A stretch of 64,000 nucleotides of DNA, taken from an uncultured Clostridia bacterium (GTDB taxonomy: Bacteria; Bacillota; Clostridia; Oscillospirales; CAG-272). Each line of letters opens with the position of its first letter. Position 1 is the stretch's first letter. The notes beneath the pieces are model-generated. The model saw only the letters and a list, made by a program, of their open reading frames with translations. It did no database searches and was not told the DNA's origin. The stretch spans positions 1-64,000 of the forward strand of contig CALWJV010000015.1 in assembly GCA_944381115.1 (NCBI GenBank), in the 5' to 3' direction. A program made the translations under genes and the position numbers. Of this stretch, positions 25,337 through 34,238 are shown piece after piece.

Positions 25337-27402
25337 ATATAATTGTTGCCAAAGGTGCAGGATTTTGTTTTGGAGTAAGGCGGGCGTATAAGATCCTTGA
25401 TGACGTAGTTGAAAAAAAAGCACCGTCAGAACATATTTTTACACTCGGAAATTTTGTTCATAATCCGTTGATCGTTGAAGAATTGAAAAATCGCGGTATT
25501 CCGCCGATAGACGAAAATGAACTTAAAGAGATAGCAAAAAATTCCACAAAAGAGTCGCCGGTTACCGTTGTACTTCGCACCCACGGTGTAACTAAACAAC
25601 TTGCTGATGAACTTGACAAATATGTAAAGGCCGATATTGGTTTTAAATATGTTGACTGCACATGCCCGTGTGTGTCAAAGATACAAAGGACGGCAAAAAC
25701 AGAAACATCAAAAGACCCGGAAAAAAAGATATTGGTTATAATCGGTGACAAAAACCATCCGGAAGTAAAGGCGATAAAAAGTTACAGTGAATGTGAGACC
25801 ATCATAGCGTCAAATTTTTCTGAACTAAAAGAGATAATGGAAGCAAAAAACGAGGCATCGGGAAAGGAAATAATATGTGTTGCACAAACCACTCAAAAAC
25901 TAACAGAATGTAAATTATGTCAAAATTATTTATTAAACCGCTTTACAATTACAAGAATATATGATACAATTTGTAAAGTTACGGAAGAACGTCAAACCGA
26001 AGTTGAGAAACTTGCTGCAAAAGTAGACATGATGATAATACTTGGCGGCAGAGAAAGCTCAAACACCAACAAGTTATACGAAATATCTAAAAAAATTCAG
26101 CCAGATACTTTCTTTGTTGAGCGCATCAGTGAATTGCCTTTGGATTGCATTGCTCCGAACATTAATATGGGAATTACTGCCGGAGCATCTACGCCGGACA
26201 GTTTGATTGAGGAGGCTATTAAGGCTATGAATGAAAAAAATGAAAACTTTGCAGAACTTTTTGGTGAGAGCGAAATGCATCTGATCAAAAAGGGAGATAT
26301 CGTAAAGGGTATTGTAGTTGCAATAAATGATCGTGAACTTAAGGTTGACGTAAATTCAAACATTACCGGTATAATACCTTTATCAGAACTTTCCGATGAT
26401 AACACTGCCAAAACAACTGATTTCAAAGTCGGAGACGAAATCGAGGCAGTTGTAATAAAAACAAACGATTCCGACGGAGTTGCTGAACTTTCAAAAAAAA
26501 TTCTTGACAGCCGTGCCAACAAAGCAAAGGTTGCAGAGGCGTTTGAAAACGGCGAGATAATCGAAGGCAAGATAACTGAAGTTGCTGTTAACAAAGAGGG
26601 AGTTGCAAAGGGACTCATTCTTTCTGCACTTTCCACAAAATTTTTTATTCCCGCTTCCCAGACAGGTATTGCAAAAGGCGGTGATATATCGGTTCTTTTG
26701 GGAACAACCCAAAAGGTAAAAATTACAGAGAAAGGCAGTTACGGCAAGCGGCCTGTTGCGTCTATATCTGTAGTTGCAAAGGAAGAAAAGAACGCTGAGA
26801 TTGAAAAATTTTGGAGTACACTTTGTGAAGGTAAGACGTTTGAGGGAACAGTAAAATCCATTACAGATTACGGTGTATTTGTAAACATAGGTCCTGTTGA
26901 CGGAATGGTTCATAAATCGGAACTTTCCTGGAAACGCTTCCGTGTCCCGTCAGACATTGTATCAGTAGGTGATAAAATTAACGTTTATATTAAAGAACTT
27001 GACGCCGATAAAAAGCGTATTTCTCTGGGATGCAAAAAAGAAGAAGAGAACCCATGGAAGATTTTCACAGAAAAATATAAAGTAGGCGATGTTGTAAATG
27101 TTAAGATAGTAAATATTATAACTTACGGTGCATTTGCAGAGATCATAGACGGTGTAGACGGACTTATACACATTTCTCAGATTGCGAACAAGAGGATCGG
27201 AAATCCTGCTGAAGTACTTCATGTAGGAGATGAAGTTGAGGCTAAGATAATAGAAATAGACAACGATAAAAAGAAAGTCTCTCTTTCCATTCGTGTACTT
27301 TCAGAACCTGAAATAGAAGATGAAGTTACTGTTGACGAAATGAACGGTGAAGAATCGGTTAATGAAAAAACTGATGAAACCGGTGAAAATTCAGCAGAGT
27401 GA
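25333..27402 (+). CDS. IspH (HMBPP reductase) fused to ribosomal protein S1
   Basis: The 689-residue fusion joins two usually separate proteins. Residues 1 to about 290 are the [4Fe-4S] reductase that makes IPP and DMAPP in the last MEP step; cluster cysteines are expected at GFCFGV (Cys12), in the CTCPC segment (Cys109-113) and at Cys214, and HNP and HGV histidine motifs are present. Residues about 316-653 hold four S1 RNA-binding repeats, the last two being the clearest (TDYGVFVNIG and ITYGAFAEI). The tail is acidic. The fusion is known in many Clostridia, where it follows cmk and plsC as here. The start overlaps the plsC stop. ispG, dxr and uppS, from the same pathway, lie at 48-53 kb. Confidence 0.96.
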   Translation: MNIIVAKGAGFCFGVRRAYKILDDVVEKKAPSEHIFTLGNFVHNPLIVEELKNRGIPPIDENELKEIAKNSTKESPVTVVLRTHGVTKQLADELDKYVKADIGFKYVDCTCPCVSKIQRTAKTETSKDPEKKILVIIGDKNHPEVKAIKSYSECETIIASNFSELKEIMEAKNEASGKEIICVAQTTQKLTECKLCQNYLLNRFTITRIYDTICKVTEERQTEVEKLAAKVDMMIILGGRESSNTNKLYEISKKIQPDTFFVERISELPLDCIAPNINMGITAGASTPDSLIEEAIKAMNEKNENFAELFGESEMHLIKKGDIVKGIVVAINDRELKVDVNSNITGIIPLSELSDDNTAKTTDFKVGDEIEAVVIKTNDSDGVAELSKKILDSRANKAKVAEAFENGEIIEGKITEVAVNKEGVAKGLILSALSTKFFIPASQTGIAKGGDISVLLGTTQKVKITEKGSYGKRPVASISVVAKEEKNAEIEKFWSTLCEGKTFEGTVKSITDYGVFVNIGPVDGMVHKSELSWKRFRVPSDIVSVGDKINVYIKELDADKKRISLGCKKEEENPWKIFTEKYKVGDVVNVKIVNIITYGAFAEIIDGVDGLIHISQIANKRIGNPAEVLHVGDEVEAKIIEIDNDKKKVSLSIRVLSEPEIEDEVTVDEMNGEESVNEKTDETGENSAE

Positions 27403-27420
27403 TTGTTTAAATAAAATAAA

Positions 27421-27453
27421 AAGGACTCGCCCGATTACCGGGTGGGTCCTTTA
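27421..27453 (+). terminator. intrinsic terminator of the cmk-plsC-ispH/rpsA run
   Basis: AAGGACTCGCCCG and CGGGTGGGTCCTT pair with a five-base loop, one wobble or mismatch region, and a T-rich tail, 18 bases after the stop codon. Confidence 0.8.
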
Positions 27454-27503
27454 TTAATATAAATATTCTACACAGGAAGATTTATTAAATTTAAAATAAT
27501 TTT

Positions 27504-27530
27504 CAAAAAAAGCACGGCTCTAACCGTGAT
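27504..27530 (-). terminator. intrinsic terminator of the rsmH operon
   Basis: On the minus strand CACGG-6-CCGTG is followed by CTTTTTTT. It lies about 115 bases past the rsmH stop. Confidence 0.65.
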
Positions 27531-27642
27531 TTTTGTTTTAAAAAAGAAAATTCATTATAAAGATATAACGCAAAAAAAATTGTGTGAAAAAACTGTCGGA
27601 TAGTGTACTGTTAGAAAGTAAAGAGCAAAGAAAAATAAACAG

Positions 27643-28566
27643 TCAAATACGTTCTGCAATCCTGAGTTTTGCGCTTTTTGACCTAGGGTTTGTTTTTATC
27701 TCCTGCTCGCTTGGTAAAATTGCCCTTGAACAAATTTTTAAAGTAGGTTTTATCCCGCATACGCATATGGGAAATTTAGGCGGACATATGCAGCCTTTTG
27801 CAAGAGCAGCAAATGTTTGTTTTACAATTCTGTCTTCAAGCGAATGAAATGTTATAACTGAAAGTTTTCCGCCTGGATTCAACATTTCAGTTAATTTTCT
27901 AATTGTCGGTGAAATTATTTCAAGTTCACCGTTTACTTCTATACGTATTGCCTGAAAAGTTCGTTTTGCGGGGTGTCCCCCATCTTTGGGTGCACATGGT
28001 CCAACCGCATTTTTTACTGTTTCTGCAAGTTCCAATGTTGTTTTTATAGGTGATTTTTCTCTTGCATTTATGATATATGAAACTATTTTAGGAGCAAAAC
28101 GCTCTTCACCATAGTTTCGCAAAATATTTATCAAGGCATCTTTTGAGTAACTGTTTACTACGTCATATGCACTTTTTATGTCATTTTGATTCATTCTCAT
28201 GTCAAGGGGAGCATCCTTCATGTATGAAAATCCGCGATCAGCGTTGTCAATTTGATAGGATGAAACACCGAGATCGATTATGGCACCGTCAAGTTTTATT
28301 CCGCTAAGCACATCAGCGATTTCGGCAAAATTTTTGTTGATAAAAGTTATACGGTCTTTGAATGGTGCAAGTCGTATTTTGGCCGCATTAATTGCCTCTA
28401 GATCTCTGTCAAAACAGAAGAGTTTACCGCCTTGCGTCAACCTTCCGGCAATTTCGTAACTATGACCGCCGCCTCCTGTTGTACAGTCTGCGTATAACCC
28501 ATTTGGTTTTATATCAAGACCGTCAACGGCTTCTTTGAGCATTACCGGTATGTGGAAAAATTCCAT
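27643..28566 (-). CDS. rsmH: 16S rRNA m4C1402 methyltransferase RsmH
   Basis: The 307-residue SAM-dependent enzyme N4-methylates C1402 of 16S rRNA. Diagnostic stretches are HIPVMLKEAVDGL at the start, DCTTGGGGHS (SAM site), DLGVSSYQID, and PAKRTFQAIRIEVN followed by SVITFHSLEDRIVK. In most Firmicutes rsmH heads the division/cell-wall (dcw) cluster; here it is the last gene of a uvrC-rsmD-coaD-rsmH run, away from any division gene. AAAGGAC site upstream of the ATG. Confidence 0.96.
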   Translation of the reverse strand: MEFFHIPVMLKEAVDGLDIKPNGLYADCTTGGGGHSYEIAGRLTQGGKLFCFDRDLEAINAAKIRLAPFKDRITFINKNFAEIADVLSGIKLDGAIIDLGVSSYQIDNADRGFSYMKDAPLDMRMNQNDIKSAYDVVNSYSKDALINILRNYGEERFAPKIVSYIINAREKSPIKTTLELAETVKNAVGPCAPKDGGHPAKRTFQAIRIEVNGELEIISPTIRKLTEMLNPGGKLSVITFHSLEDRIVKQTFAALAKGCICPPKFPICVCGIKPTLKICSRAILPSEQEIKTNPRSKSAKLRIAERI

Positions 28567-28668
28567 TTATTTTTGTCCTTTCAACAATTTTTGTCGATAT
28601 TATTTTGGCATTTATGTAAATAAACATATTTTAAAACATAATTTTAAAAACAAAGCACAATAAATAAC

Positions 28669-29142
28669 TTATTTTTGTTTATTAAAAAAAGCGTTTTTCA
28701 CGCACTGTGGAACAAAATCCGTAATATCTTCTCCGGCAAAAAACATTGTTTTTACAAAGCCGGAACTTAAAAATTCTGTTTCTCTTGAAGCAGGCATAAG
28801 AAGTGTTTCTGCCTTATTATAAATTAATTTATTTATTTTTGCCATTTCATATTCGTATTCGTAGTCAGCGGTGTTTCTAATTCCTTTTACAATAACGTCA
28901 ACATTATTTTTTTCGACATATTTTGCTACAAGACCTTCGCAACAATCAATTGTTACATTAACTAAATTTTTTGTTGCTTCTTTTAGAAGTTCAAAACGTT
29001 TTTTTACATCAAAAAGGTATTTTTTATCTGAATTAACAAAAATACCGACAATAACAGTGTCAAAAAGAGACGCAGTTCGATTTATTATATCAAGGTGACC
29101 GTTAGTCACAGGGTCAAAACTCCCGCAAATAAGTGCTTTCAT
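28669..29142 (-). CDS. coaD: phosphopantetheine adenylyltransferase
   Basis: The 157-residue enzyme makes dephospho-CoA from 4'-phosphopantetheine and ATP. GSFDPVTNGHLDII carries the nucleotidyltransferase (T/H)xGH motif, KGIRNTADYEYEYEMA is the substrate-binding segment, and SSGFVK near the end matches the family. Length is normal. It starts 17 bases after rsmD, the common rsmD-coaD pairing. AAAAGGAC site upstream. Confidence 0.97.
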   Translation of the reverse strand: MKALICGSFDPVTNGHLDIINRTASLFDTVIVGIFVNSDKKYLFDVKKRFELLKEATKNLVNVTIDCCEGLVAKYVEKNNVDVIVKGIRNTADYEYEYEMAKINKLIYNKAETLLMPASRETEFLSSGFVKTMFFAGEDITDFVPQCVKNAFFNKQK

Positions 29143-29159
29143 AATCTGATGTCCTTTTC

Positions 29160-29705
29160 CTAATTTATTTTATCGTAAATTGTTATATATGTTTTCCCGT
29201 ATTTACTATGCTTTCTGATATTGAGTGAGGAGAATTCATAAGGCTCCTTTTCGTCACATTCTGTTATTATTATACCGATATCCGAAAGAAGTTCTGCGAT
29301 CAGGACTCTTTCGACAGCGTCTGACGTAAGTTTTGCAGCATATGGTGCATCGCAAAAAACAAGGTCAAATTTTTCGCCTTTAAGTTTCAGAATGGCAGAT
29401 TTGTAATCACTTACAATAACTTTAACATTAGAAAAAAGTTTTGTTTTAACGGCGTTTTTTCTGATAATTTCCGCAGCGTCTTTTGAGGAGTCGACCAAAA
29501 CGGCGTTTTTTGCTCCGCGGCTCAAAGCCTCAAGTGCCATTTGACCGCTACCTGCGAACAGGTCAAGTACTCTTCTGCCTTCAATATCAAATTGTATCAT
29601 GCTGAAAACAGCCTCTTTTACTTTTTCGGTTGTCGGTCTTGTGGAAAGACCTCCAAGCGTGTTAAGTTTTACTCCACGGGCTTTCCCTGTAATTATTCTC
29701 ATCAT
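29160..29705 (-). CDS. rsmD: 16S rRNA m2G966 methyltransferase RsmD
   Basis: The 181-residue enzyme N2-methylates G966 of 16S rRNA. RIITGKARG at the start, RPTTEKVKEAVFSMI and VLDLFAGSGQMALEALSRGA (SAM motif I) are characteristic. The catalytic motif IV, normally DPPY/F, reads CDAPYA here, with Ala in place of the first Pro; the fold is otherwise intact. Two consecutive ATGs (29705, 29702) follow an AAAGGC site. Operon with coaD downstream. Confidence 0.94.
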   Translation of the reverse strand: MMRIITGKARGVKLNTLGGLSTRPTTEKVKEAVFSMIQFDIEGRRVLDLFAGSGQMALEALSRGAKNAVLVDSSKDAAEIIRKNAVKTKLFSNVKVIVSDYKSAILKLKGEKFDLVFCDAPYAAKLTSDAVERVLIAELLSDIGIIITECDEKEPYEFSSLNIRKHSKYGKTYITIYDKIN

Positions 29706-29768
29706 TTTAGTTGCCTTTAGATTATTTTTTGGTTATTATCGTGTAATATAAGTCAAAATATGCTTGTT

Positions 29769-31604
29769 TTACAATTTTTCATTTAGGGGATTAAAATACT
29801 TGATTATAGCAAGAGCGTTAGTTTCGTTTATACCCTTAACTGTCATTAGTTCCTCTTTATTTGCAGTTTTCAATGCTGATATTGTCTTGAAATGGGATAG
29901 AAGAAACTTTGCCTTCATTGGTCCTATCCCTTCTATTTCAGTAAGCGAAGATTTTTTCAGAGTTTTTCTTTTGGCACTCATCATCCTGCCGAATGTATAC
30001 CGATGGACTTCCTCTTGCAACTTATATATAAAAATGAATACATTGGTCTCCTTTGCAATGCTTATTTCAGAAACATTATCCGTGAGCGCCCGTGTCTTGT
30101 GAAACTCGTCCTTAACCATCCCAAAAACCGGAATATCAATATTTTCATCCTTAAGCAATTTACGTATGACCGAGACATGATTTGCACCGCCATCAAGCAA
30201 TATCAGGTCGGGATATCTGTCTTCCGGATGTGATAAGCGGCGCTTTATTGCCTGACTCATGGAAGCATAATCGTCCTGACCGTCCGTACCGGTTATTTTG
30301 TAAGTACGGTATGCGCTTTTGTTAAGTTTTCCGTTTTCAGATGATATCTTTCCAGCAGTGATGTTGTCGGAGCCGAGGTTTGAAATGTCATATGCTTCTA
30401 TAAGTTCCGGGACGACCTCAAGCTTTAAAAGTTGTGCGAGTCTCAGCATTGTCTTATCATGCTTTTCCGATGTTGAAACAAAACGCTTTGCCGCTTCAGC
30501 TGCATTATCTTTTACCATTTGACAAAGTTTTTTCAAATCACCTTTTTCCGGAACGCGAAGTTTTACCTTTGTTTTGCATTTACTTTCAAGATATTCTGTA
30601 AAGTCCTCAAGCCCTTCATCTGGTGGAGTGAAATCTAACAGTATTTCCCGGGGAATGAACTCTCTTTTATTGTAAAAATCGCAAAGGAATGTTATAATAT
30701 CATTACCTTCAGCAAGTTGTTCAGATGGAAAAATTATATTTTCGGTGTCAGTGATACTGCCGTCACGTATAAAAAATACTGAAACAGAGGTACAAAATTC
30801 ATCTTTATATACTGCGATAACATCTTTTTCATCCCCCGGGAATGTTACAGCTTTCTGTTTCTGACGGCAGGCTTCAAGTACCTGTATTCTGTCGCGGTAT
30901 TTAGCTGCCGCTTCAAAATTGAGTTCTTCGGATGCCTTAAGCATTTTTTCTTCCAAATCATTTTTTACCGCGGAATAAGAACCTCTTAAAAACGCCGCTG
31001 CTTTTTTATTGAGTTCAAAATATTCTTCCTGGTTGATGCTGTTATCGCAGGGAGATGTGCAAAGTCCGATGTGTTTATAGATGCAGGGACGTACTTTACC
31101 GATATCGGCAGGAAAGTGTTTATTACATGATGCAAGTCCGAAAGTCTTTTGCGCAGTTTTCAATAGCGAGACCGCTGTTGATGTACCGCTGTAAGGGCCA
31201 AAATATTTTGCTCCGTCGTCGGCTCTTTTTCTGGTAAAAATAAGTCTTGGGTATGCTTCGTTAAATGTGAGTTTTAAATAAGGATATGACTTTCCGTCTT
31301 TAAGTTTTATATTGAACTTTGGTTTATGAAGTTTTATAAGTCGGTTTTCAAGTGCCAGCGCTTCAATGTTCGTATCGGTTAAAATATAATCAAAATCATT
31401 TACTAGGCTTACCATTCGGGCGGTTTTAATTGAGTGATTTTTTATGTCGATAAAATATGAAGAAACTCTATTTCTAATTGTTTTCGATTTTCCTACATAT
31501 ATTATTTTACCGGTCTTATCTTTCATTAAATAGACGCCCGGCGTAAGAGGAAGAGAGTTTGCTTTTTTTCTTAATGCGTTTATAATTTTTTCATTAAATT
31601 CCAT
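29769..31604 (-). CDS. uvrC: excinuclease ABC subunit C
   Basis: The 611-residue nuclease makes both incisions in nucleotide excision repair with UvrA/UvrB. The GIY-YIG domain opens the protein (GVYLMKDKTGKIIYVGKSK, about 23-41). A UvrB-contact UVR segment lies near 200-235 (DLEEKMLKASEELNFEAAAK). The RNase H-like domain includes EAYDISN and LILLDGG, and the C-terminus carries paired HhH elements (SLTEIEGIGPMKAKFLL). Length is normal. No clear Shine-Dalgarno sequence precedes the ATG. uvrA and uvrB are not in the window. Confidence 0.97.
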   Translation of the reverse strand: MEFNEKIINALRKKANSLPLTPGVYLMKDKTGKIIYVGKSKTIRNRVSSYFIDIKNHSIKTARMVSLVNDFDYILTDTNIEALALENRLIKLHKPKFNIKLKDGKSYPYLKLTFNEAYPRLIFTRKRADDGAKYFGPYSGTSTAVSLLKTAQKTFGLASCNKHFPADIGKVRPCIYKHIGLCTSPCDNSINQEEYFELNKKAAAFLRGSYSAVKNDLEEKMLKASEELNFEAAAKYRDRIQVLEACRQKQKAVTFPGDEKDVIAVYKDEFCTSVSVFFIRDGSITDTENIIFPSEQLAEGNDIITFLCDFYNKREFIPREILLDFTPPDEGLEDFTEYLESKCKTKVKLRVPEKGDLKKLCQMVKDNAAEAAKRFVSTSEKHDKTMLRLAQLLKLEVVPELIEAYDISNLGSDNITAGKISSENGKLNKSAYRTYKITGTDGQDDYASMSQAIKRRLSHPEDRYPDLILLDGGANHVSVIRKLLKDENIDIPVFGMVKDEFHKTRALTDNVSEISIAKETNVFIFIYKLQEEVHRYTFGRMMSAKRKTLKKSSLTEIEGIGPMKAKFLLSHFKTISALKTANKEELMTVKGINETNALAIIKYFNPLNEKL

Positions 31605-31830
31605 AATTATATGTTTTTAAAGATATTTTTAAGATCGTAACAGTTTTATACCGGAGATTAATTGTGGTATTTCCGATTATATATATTACTTTAAATGTTT
31701 GCTTATTAAAATAATTATTTGTCAACGGAAATTTTTAAGCCATTATCTTCAGTTTAAGGTATTTGAGATAATTTGATAAATCAAAAATCATAATTTTTGC
31801 AAAATAATTAATTTTATGCCATAAAAGATG

Positions 31831-31863
31831 GGGCAGGCAAAGACGGAGAGTCTAAGCCTGCCC
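31831..31863 (-). terminator. intrinsic terminator of the HPr-like gene
   Basis: GGGCAGGC and GCCTGCCC form an 8-bp stem just past the stop of the HPr-like gene, followed on the minus strand by ATCTTTTAT. The loop is 17 bases and the T run short. Confidence 0.65.
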
Positions 31864-31893
31864 TGTGTTTTTCATTTGTGTGATTTTAAAGGC

Positions 31894-32154
31894 TTAGTGT
31901 TCAAAGCCGTTTTGAATCATATCAACGATGCCGTCGATCGCGTCTTTTTCATCACTGCCTTCGGCTCTGAGCGTGATTTTCATATCCTTTTTAATTCCGA
32001 GTGAAATAACTCCGAGAAGACTCTTTGCGTTTACCTTGCGACCGTCAGTTTCGATCCAAATAGAACTTTTATACATATTGGCTTTTTGTACAAGATGTGG
32101 AGCGTTGCTTGCATTAAGTCCAAAAGCGTTTGTGATTGTAAGTTCGCATGTCAT
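31894..32154 (-). CDS. HPr-like protein lacking the phosphorylatable histidine (Crh-like)
   Basis: The 86-residue product is an HPr-fold protein by length and by KVNAKSLLGVISLGI, the segment around the regulatory serine (Ser45 here, Ser46 in HPr). The active-site loop, GIHARPA in HPr, reads FGLNASNAPHLV: the catalytic His is Asn14 and the essential Arg is Ser16. It therefore cannot carry phosphate in the PTS, but could still be phosphorylated on serine by HPr kinase and act as a CcpA co-repressor, as Crh does in Bacillus (there His is Gln). I chose the ATG at 32154 because GGAGGT lies eight bases upstream; the longer frame adds an unrelated 10-residue stretch. A strong promoter precedes it. 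Confidence 0.85.
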   Translation of the reverse strand: MTCELTITNAFGLNASNAPHLVQKANMYKSSIWIETDGRKVNAKSLLGVISLGIKKDMKITLRAEGSDEKDAIDGIVDMIQNGFEH

Positions 32155-32227
32155 TGGGAATACCTCCGCGCATCGTTTGCGCATAAATTTTTATATTTTT
32201 ATTTTTTATTTATATCAATACACATTA

Positions 32228-32256
32228 ATTATATCAAAAACGAAAAGAAAAATCAA
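32228..32256 (-). promoter_or_regulatory. promoter of the HPr-like gene
   Basis: On the minus strand TTGATT, 17 bases, TATAAT with a TGA extension before the -10 box; about 75 bases upstream of the start. Confidence 0.8.
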
Positions 32257-32412
32257 GTGATTTTTGGAAAAAATAAAATTATTGTTGCTTTTGTATAAAT
32301 ATAATATATTTAATACATCGCAATATATGAATAGTACTACAAAAAAATAAAGAATAAAATATGGTAAAATAACATTTTTAAAAGGACTGTTTCAAGAAAA
32401 AAATATATATAC

Positions 32413-32441
32413 TTGACAAAAAAATATATTTATGATATAAT
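32413..32441 (+). promoter_or_regulatory. sigma-A promoter of the paaK-ior operon
   Basis: A perfect TTGACA box, 17-base spacer and perfect TATAAT box, with the T-box leader beginning within ten bases. Confidence 0.92.
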
Positions 32442-32447
32442 GAAAAA

Positions 32448-32745
32448 AATGCGTAAGAGCAAAGCGAGTAGCGTTTGGACTTATCACAGAGAACTGTCGT
32501 AAGGTGTGAGGACAGAATAAGGAAAAATGTAAAGTTCTCTTTGCAAGCAAGGGCCCGGAAGCCTTATGGGGTGCGTAAGGGTCTTCGGGAACTCCCGTTA
32601 CAGAGAAAAGATATTTTTTGTATCGATAAGGACATTTTTGCAAGAAAATGTTAAAATGAGGTGGTACCACGGGGTATTTTGATATTTCGTCCTCTGTATT
32701 AAAGCGGCTGATTGCTGTCGGATATACAGAGATTTTTCTTTTTTC
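32448..32745 (+). promoter_or_regulatory. T-box leader (predicted Phe, UUC specifier) of paaK-iorA-iorB
   Basis: The T-box sequence GAGGTGGTACCACGG lies at 32659-32673, with TGGT ready to pair with ACCA of tRNA. Stem I is canonical: GCAAAG/CTTTGC at the base, AGTA on the 5' side of the specifier loop, CGTTT/AAATG and CTTAT/ATAAG above, and an AGAGA bulge with a GGTGTGAGG distal loop. The 3' side of the specifier loop reads TAAAGTTCT; by the same spacing as in the pheS leader the specifier is TTC (Phe) at 32535-32537. The terminator is CTCTGTAT / ATACAGAG plus TTTTTCTTTTTT at 32692-32743. The T-box call is firm; the specifier is a fold-by-eye inference. Confidence 0.9.
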
Positions 32746-32840
32746 AGACCCGCGAATACCGTAAACTTTTAAAAAATCATATAACAGATGTGGCTATCAA
32801 AAACGAAAGGAAGCGCAAAAAGCGCAAAAGGTTCAATGCA

Positions 32841-34163
32841 ATGAAAGCACCAAAGACACACAACATTTTATCTCCGGAATACGAATGTATGTCGAGAGAC
32901 GCAATTCGTCAACTTCAGGGAGAGCGGCTCAGAAAAGTTGTAAAAAGAGAATACGATAACGTTCCGATTTACCGTGAACGTATGGACGCCAAAGGTATAA
33001 AACCGGAAGACATCAAGGGTGTTGAAGATTTACGTTATCTTCCCTTTACTAATAAAACAGATCTTCGCGATGAATTTCCGTTTGGACTTCTTGCAGCACC
33101 GAAAAGCGAGATAGTAAGAATTCAAGGATCATCCGGAACAACCGGTAAGCCTATCGTTTCGGGTTATACTCAGAACGATGTTGACGTATGGACGGAAATG
33201 GTAGCAAGAGCGCTCGTTGCCGCAGGCGGTACAAAAGAGGACATAGTTCAGGTCTGTTATGGCTACGGACTTTTCACCGGAGGTCTCGGTGCACATCAAG
33301 GTGCAACTAAAATAGGTGCAATGACAGTGCCGATGTCAAGCGGAAATACACAGCGTCAGATAATGATGATGAAAGAACTCGGTTCAACAATGCTTTGCTG
33401 TACACCTTCATATGCTACATATCTTGGTGAGACAATAAGGGATATGGGTATAGATCCCAAAAAAGAACTTAAACTTAAATCCGGATGTTTTGGCGCTGAG
33501 CCGTGGTCGGAGGAAATGCGCGGAAAAATAGAAGAACTCCTCGATATAGATGCCTGCGATATATACGGACTTACCGAAATAGCCGGTCCCGGAGTTGCGT
33601 TTGAATGTCTCGAAAAGAAAGGAATGCATATAAACGAAGACCATGTAATTCCTGAAATAATCGATCCTGTTACCGAAGAACAGCTTCCTTACGGTACAGC
33701 AGGAGAATTAGTATTCACCACAATAACAAAAGAAGGTATGCCGATGCTCCGTTACCGTACCCATGATATCTGTGTAATTAATGCCGAACCATGTGCATGC
33801 GGAAGGACAACTGTTAGAATGGGCAGGATCACCGGAAGAACAGATGATATGATGGTAATCCGAGGGGTAAATGTATTTCCGAGTCAGATTGAATCAGTAA
33901 TAGTTTCCGTTAAGGGAGTTGCCCCGTTTTACATGATAATAGTCGACAGAGTAAATTATACCGATACCCTTGAGATACAGGTAGAACTTGACGGAGAAAA
34001 TTTCTCAGATACCGTTTCAGATCTTGAAAAGATACGCAATGAGATAGCGGAAAAGATAAAATCAGTTGTCGGTATCAGTGCGAAAATAACGCTTGTAAAT
34101 GCAAAATCGCTCCCGCGTTCTGAAGGTAAGGCAAAGCGCGTAATAGATAACCGTAAAATTTAA
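32841..34163 (+). CDS. paaK: phenylacetate-CoA ligase family AMP-forming ligase
   Basis: The 440-residue enzyme activates an aryl acetate (phenylacetate, or indole-/hydroxyphenylacetate) to its CoA thioester. The AMP-binding motif GSSGTTGKP, YGYGLFTGGLGAH, DIYGLTEIAGPG and the C-terminal DDMMVIRGVNVFP are the PaaK pattern. I start at the ATG at 32841 because AAAAGG lies nine bases upstream and conserved sequence (LSPEYECMSRD) begins soon after; a longer frame would run back into the T-box terminator. iorA and iorB follow in the same operon. The usual reading is aryl-acid catabolism, but a Phe T-box points to the reverse, biosynthetic direction. Confidence 0.9.
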   Translation: MKAPKTHNILSPEYECMSRDAIRQLQGERLRKVVKREYDNVPIYRERMDAKGIKPEDIKGVEDLRYLPFTNKTDLRDEFPFGLLAAPKSEIVRIQGSSGTTGKPIVSGYTQNDVDVWTEMVARALVAAGGTKEDIVQVCYGYGLFTGGLGAHQGATKIGAMTVPMSSGNTQRQIMMMKELGSTMLCCTPSYATYLGETIRDMGIDPKKELKLKSGCFGAEPWSEEMRGKIEELLDIDACDIYGLTEIAGPGVAFECLEKKGMHINEDHVIPEIIDPVTEEQLPYGTAGELVFTTITKEGMPMLRYRTHDICVINAEPCACGRTTVRMGRITGRTDDMMVIRGVNVFPSQIESVIVSVKGVAPFYMIIVDRVNYTDTLEIQVELDGENFSDTVSDLEKIRNEIAEKIKSVVGISAKITLVNAKSLPRSEGKAKRVIDNRKI

Positions 34164-34238
34164 ATGGAGATATTGCACTTATACTTTGACAAAAGAGTTT
34201 AAAGAAATACGCATATGTTCAGAAAGGAAAAACAAAAG

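Noticed and set aside
27584-27847. 87-codon plus-strand ORF after ispH-rpsA
   Set aside because: It overlaps the 3' end of rsmH on the other strand, has no ribosome site and no family resemblance.
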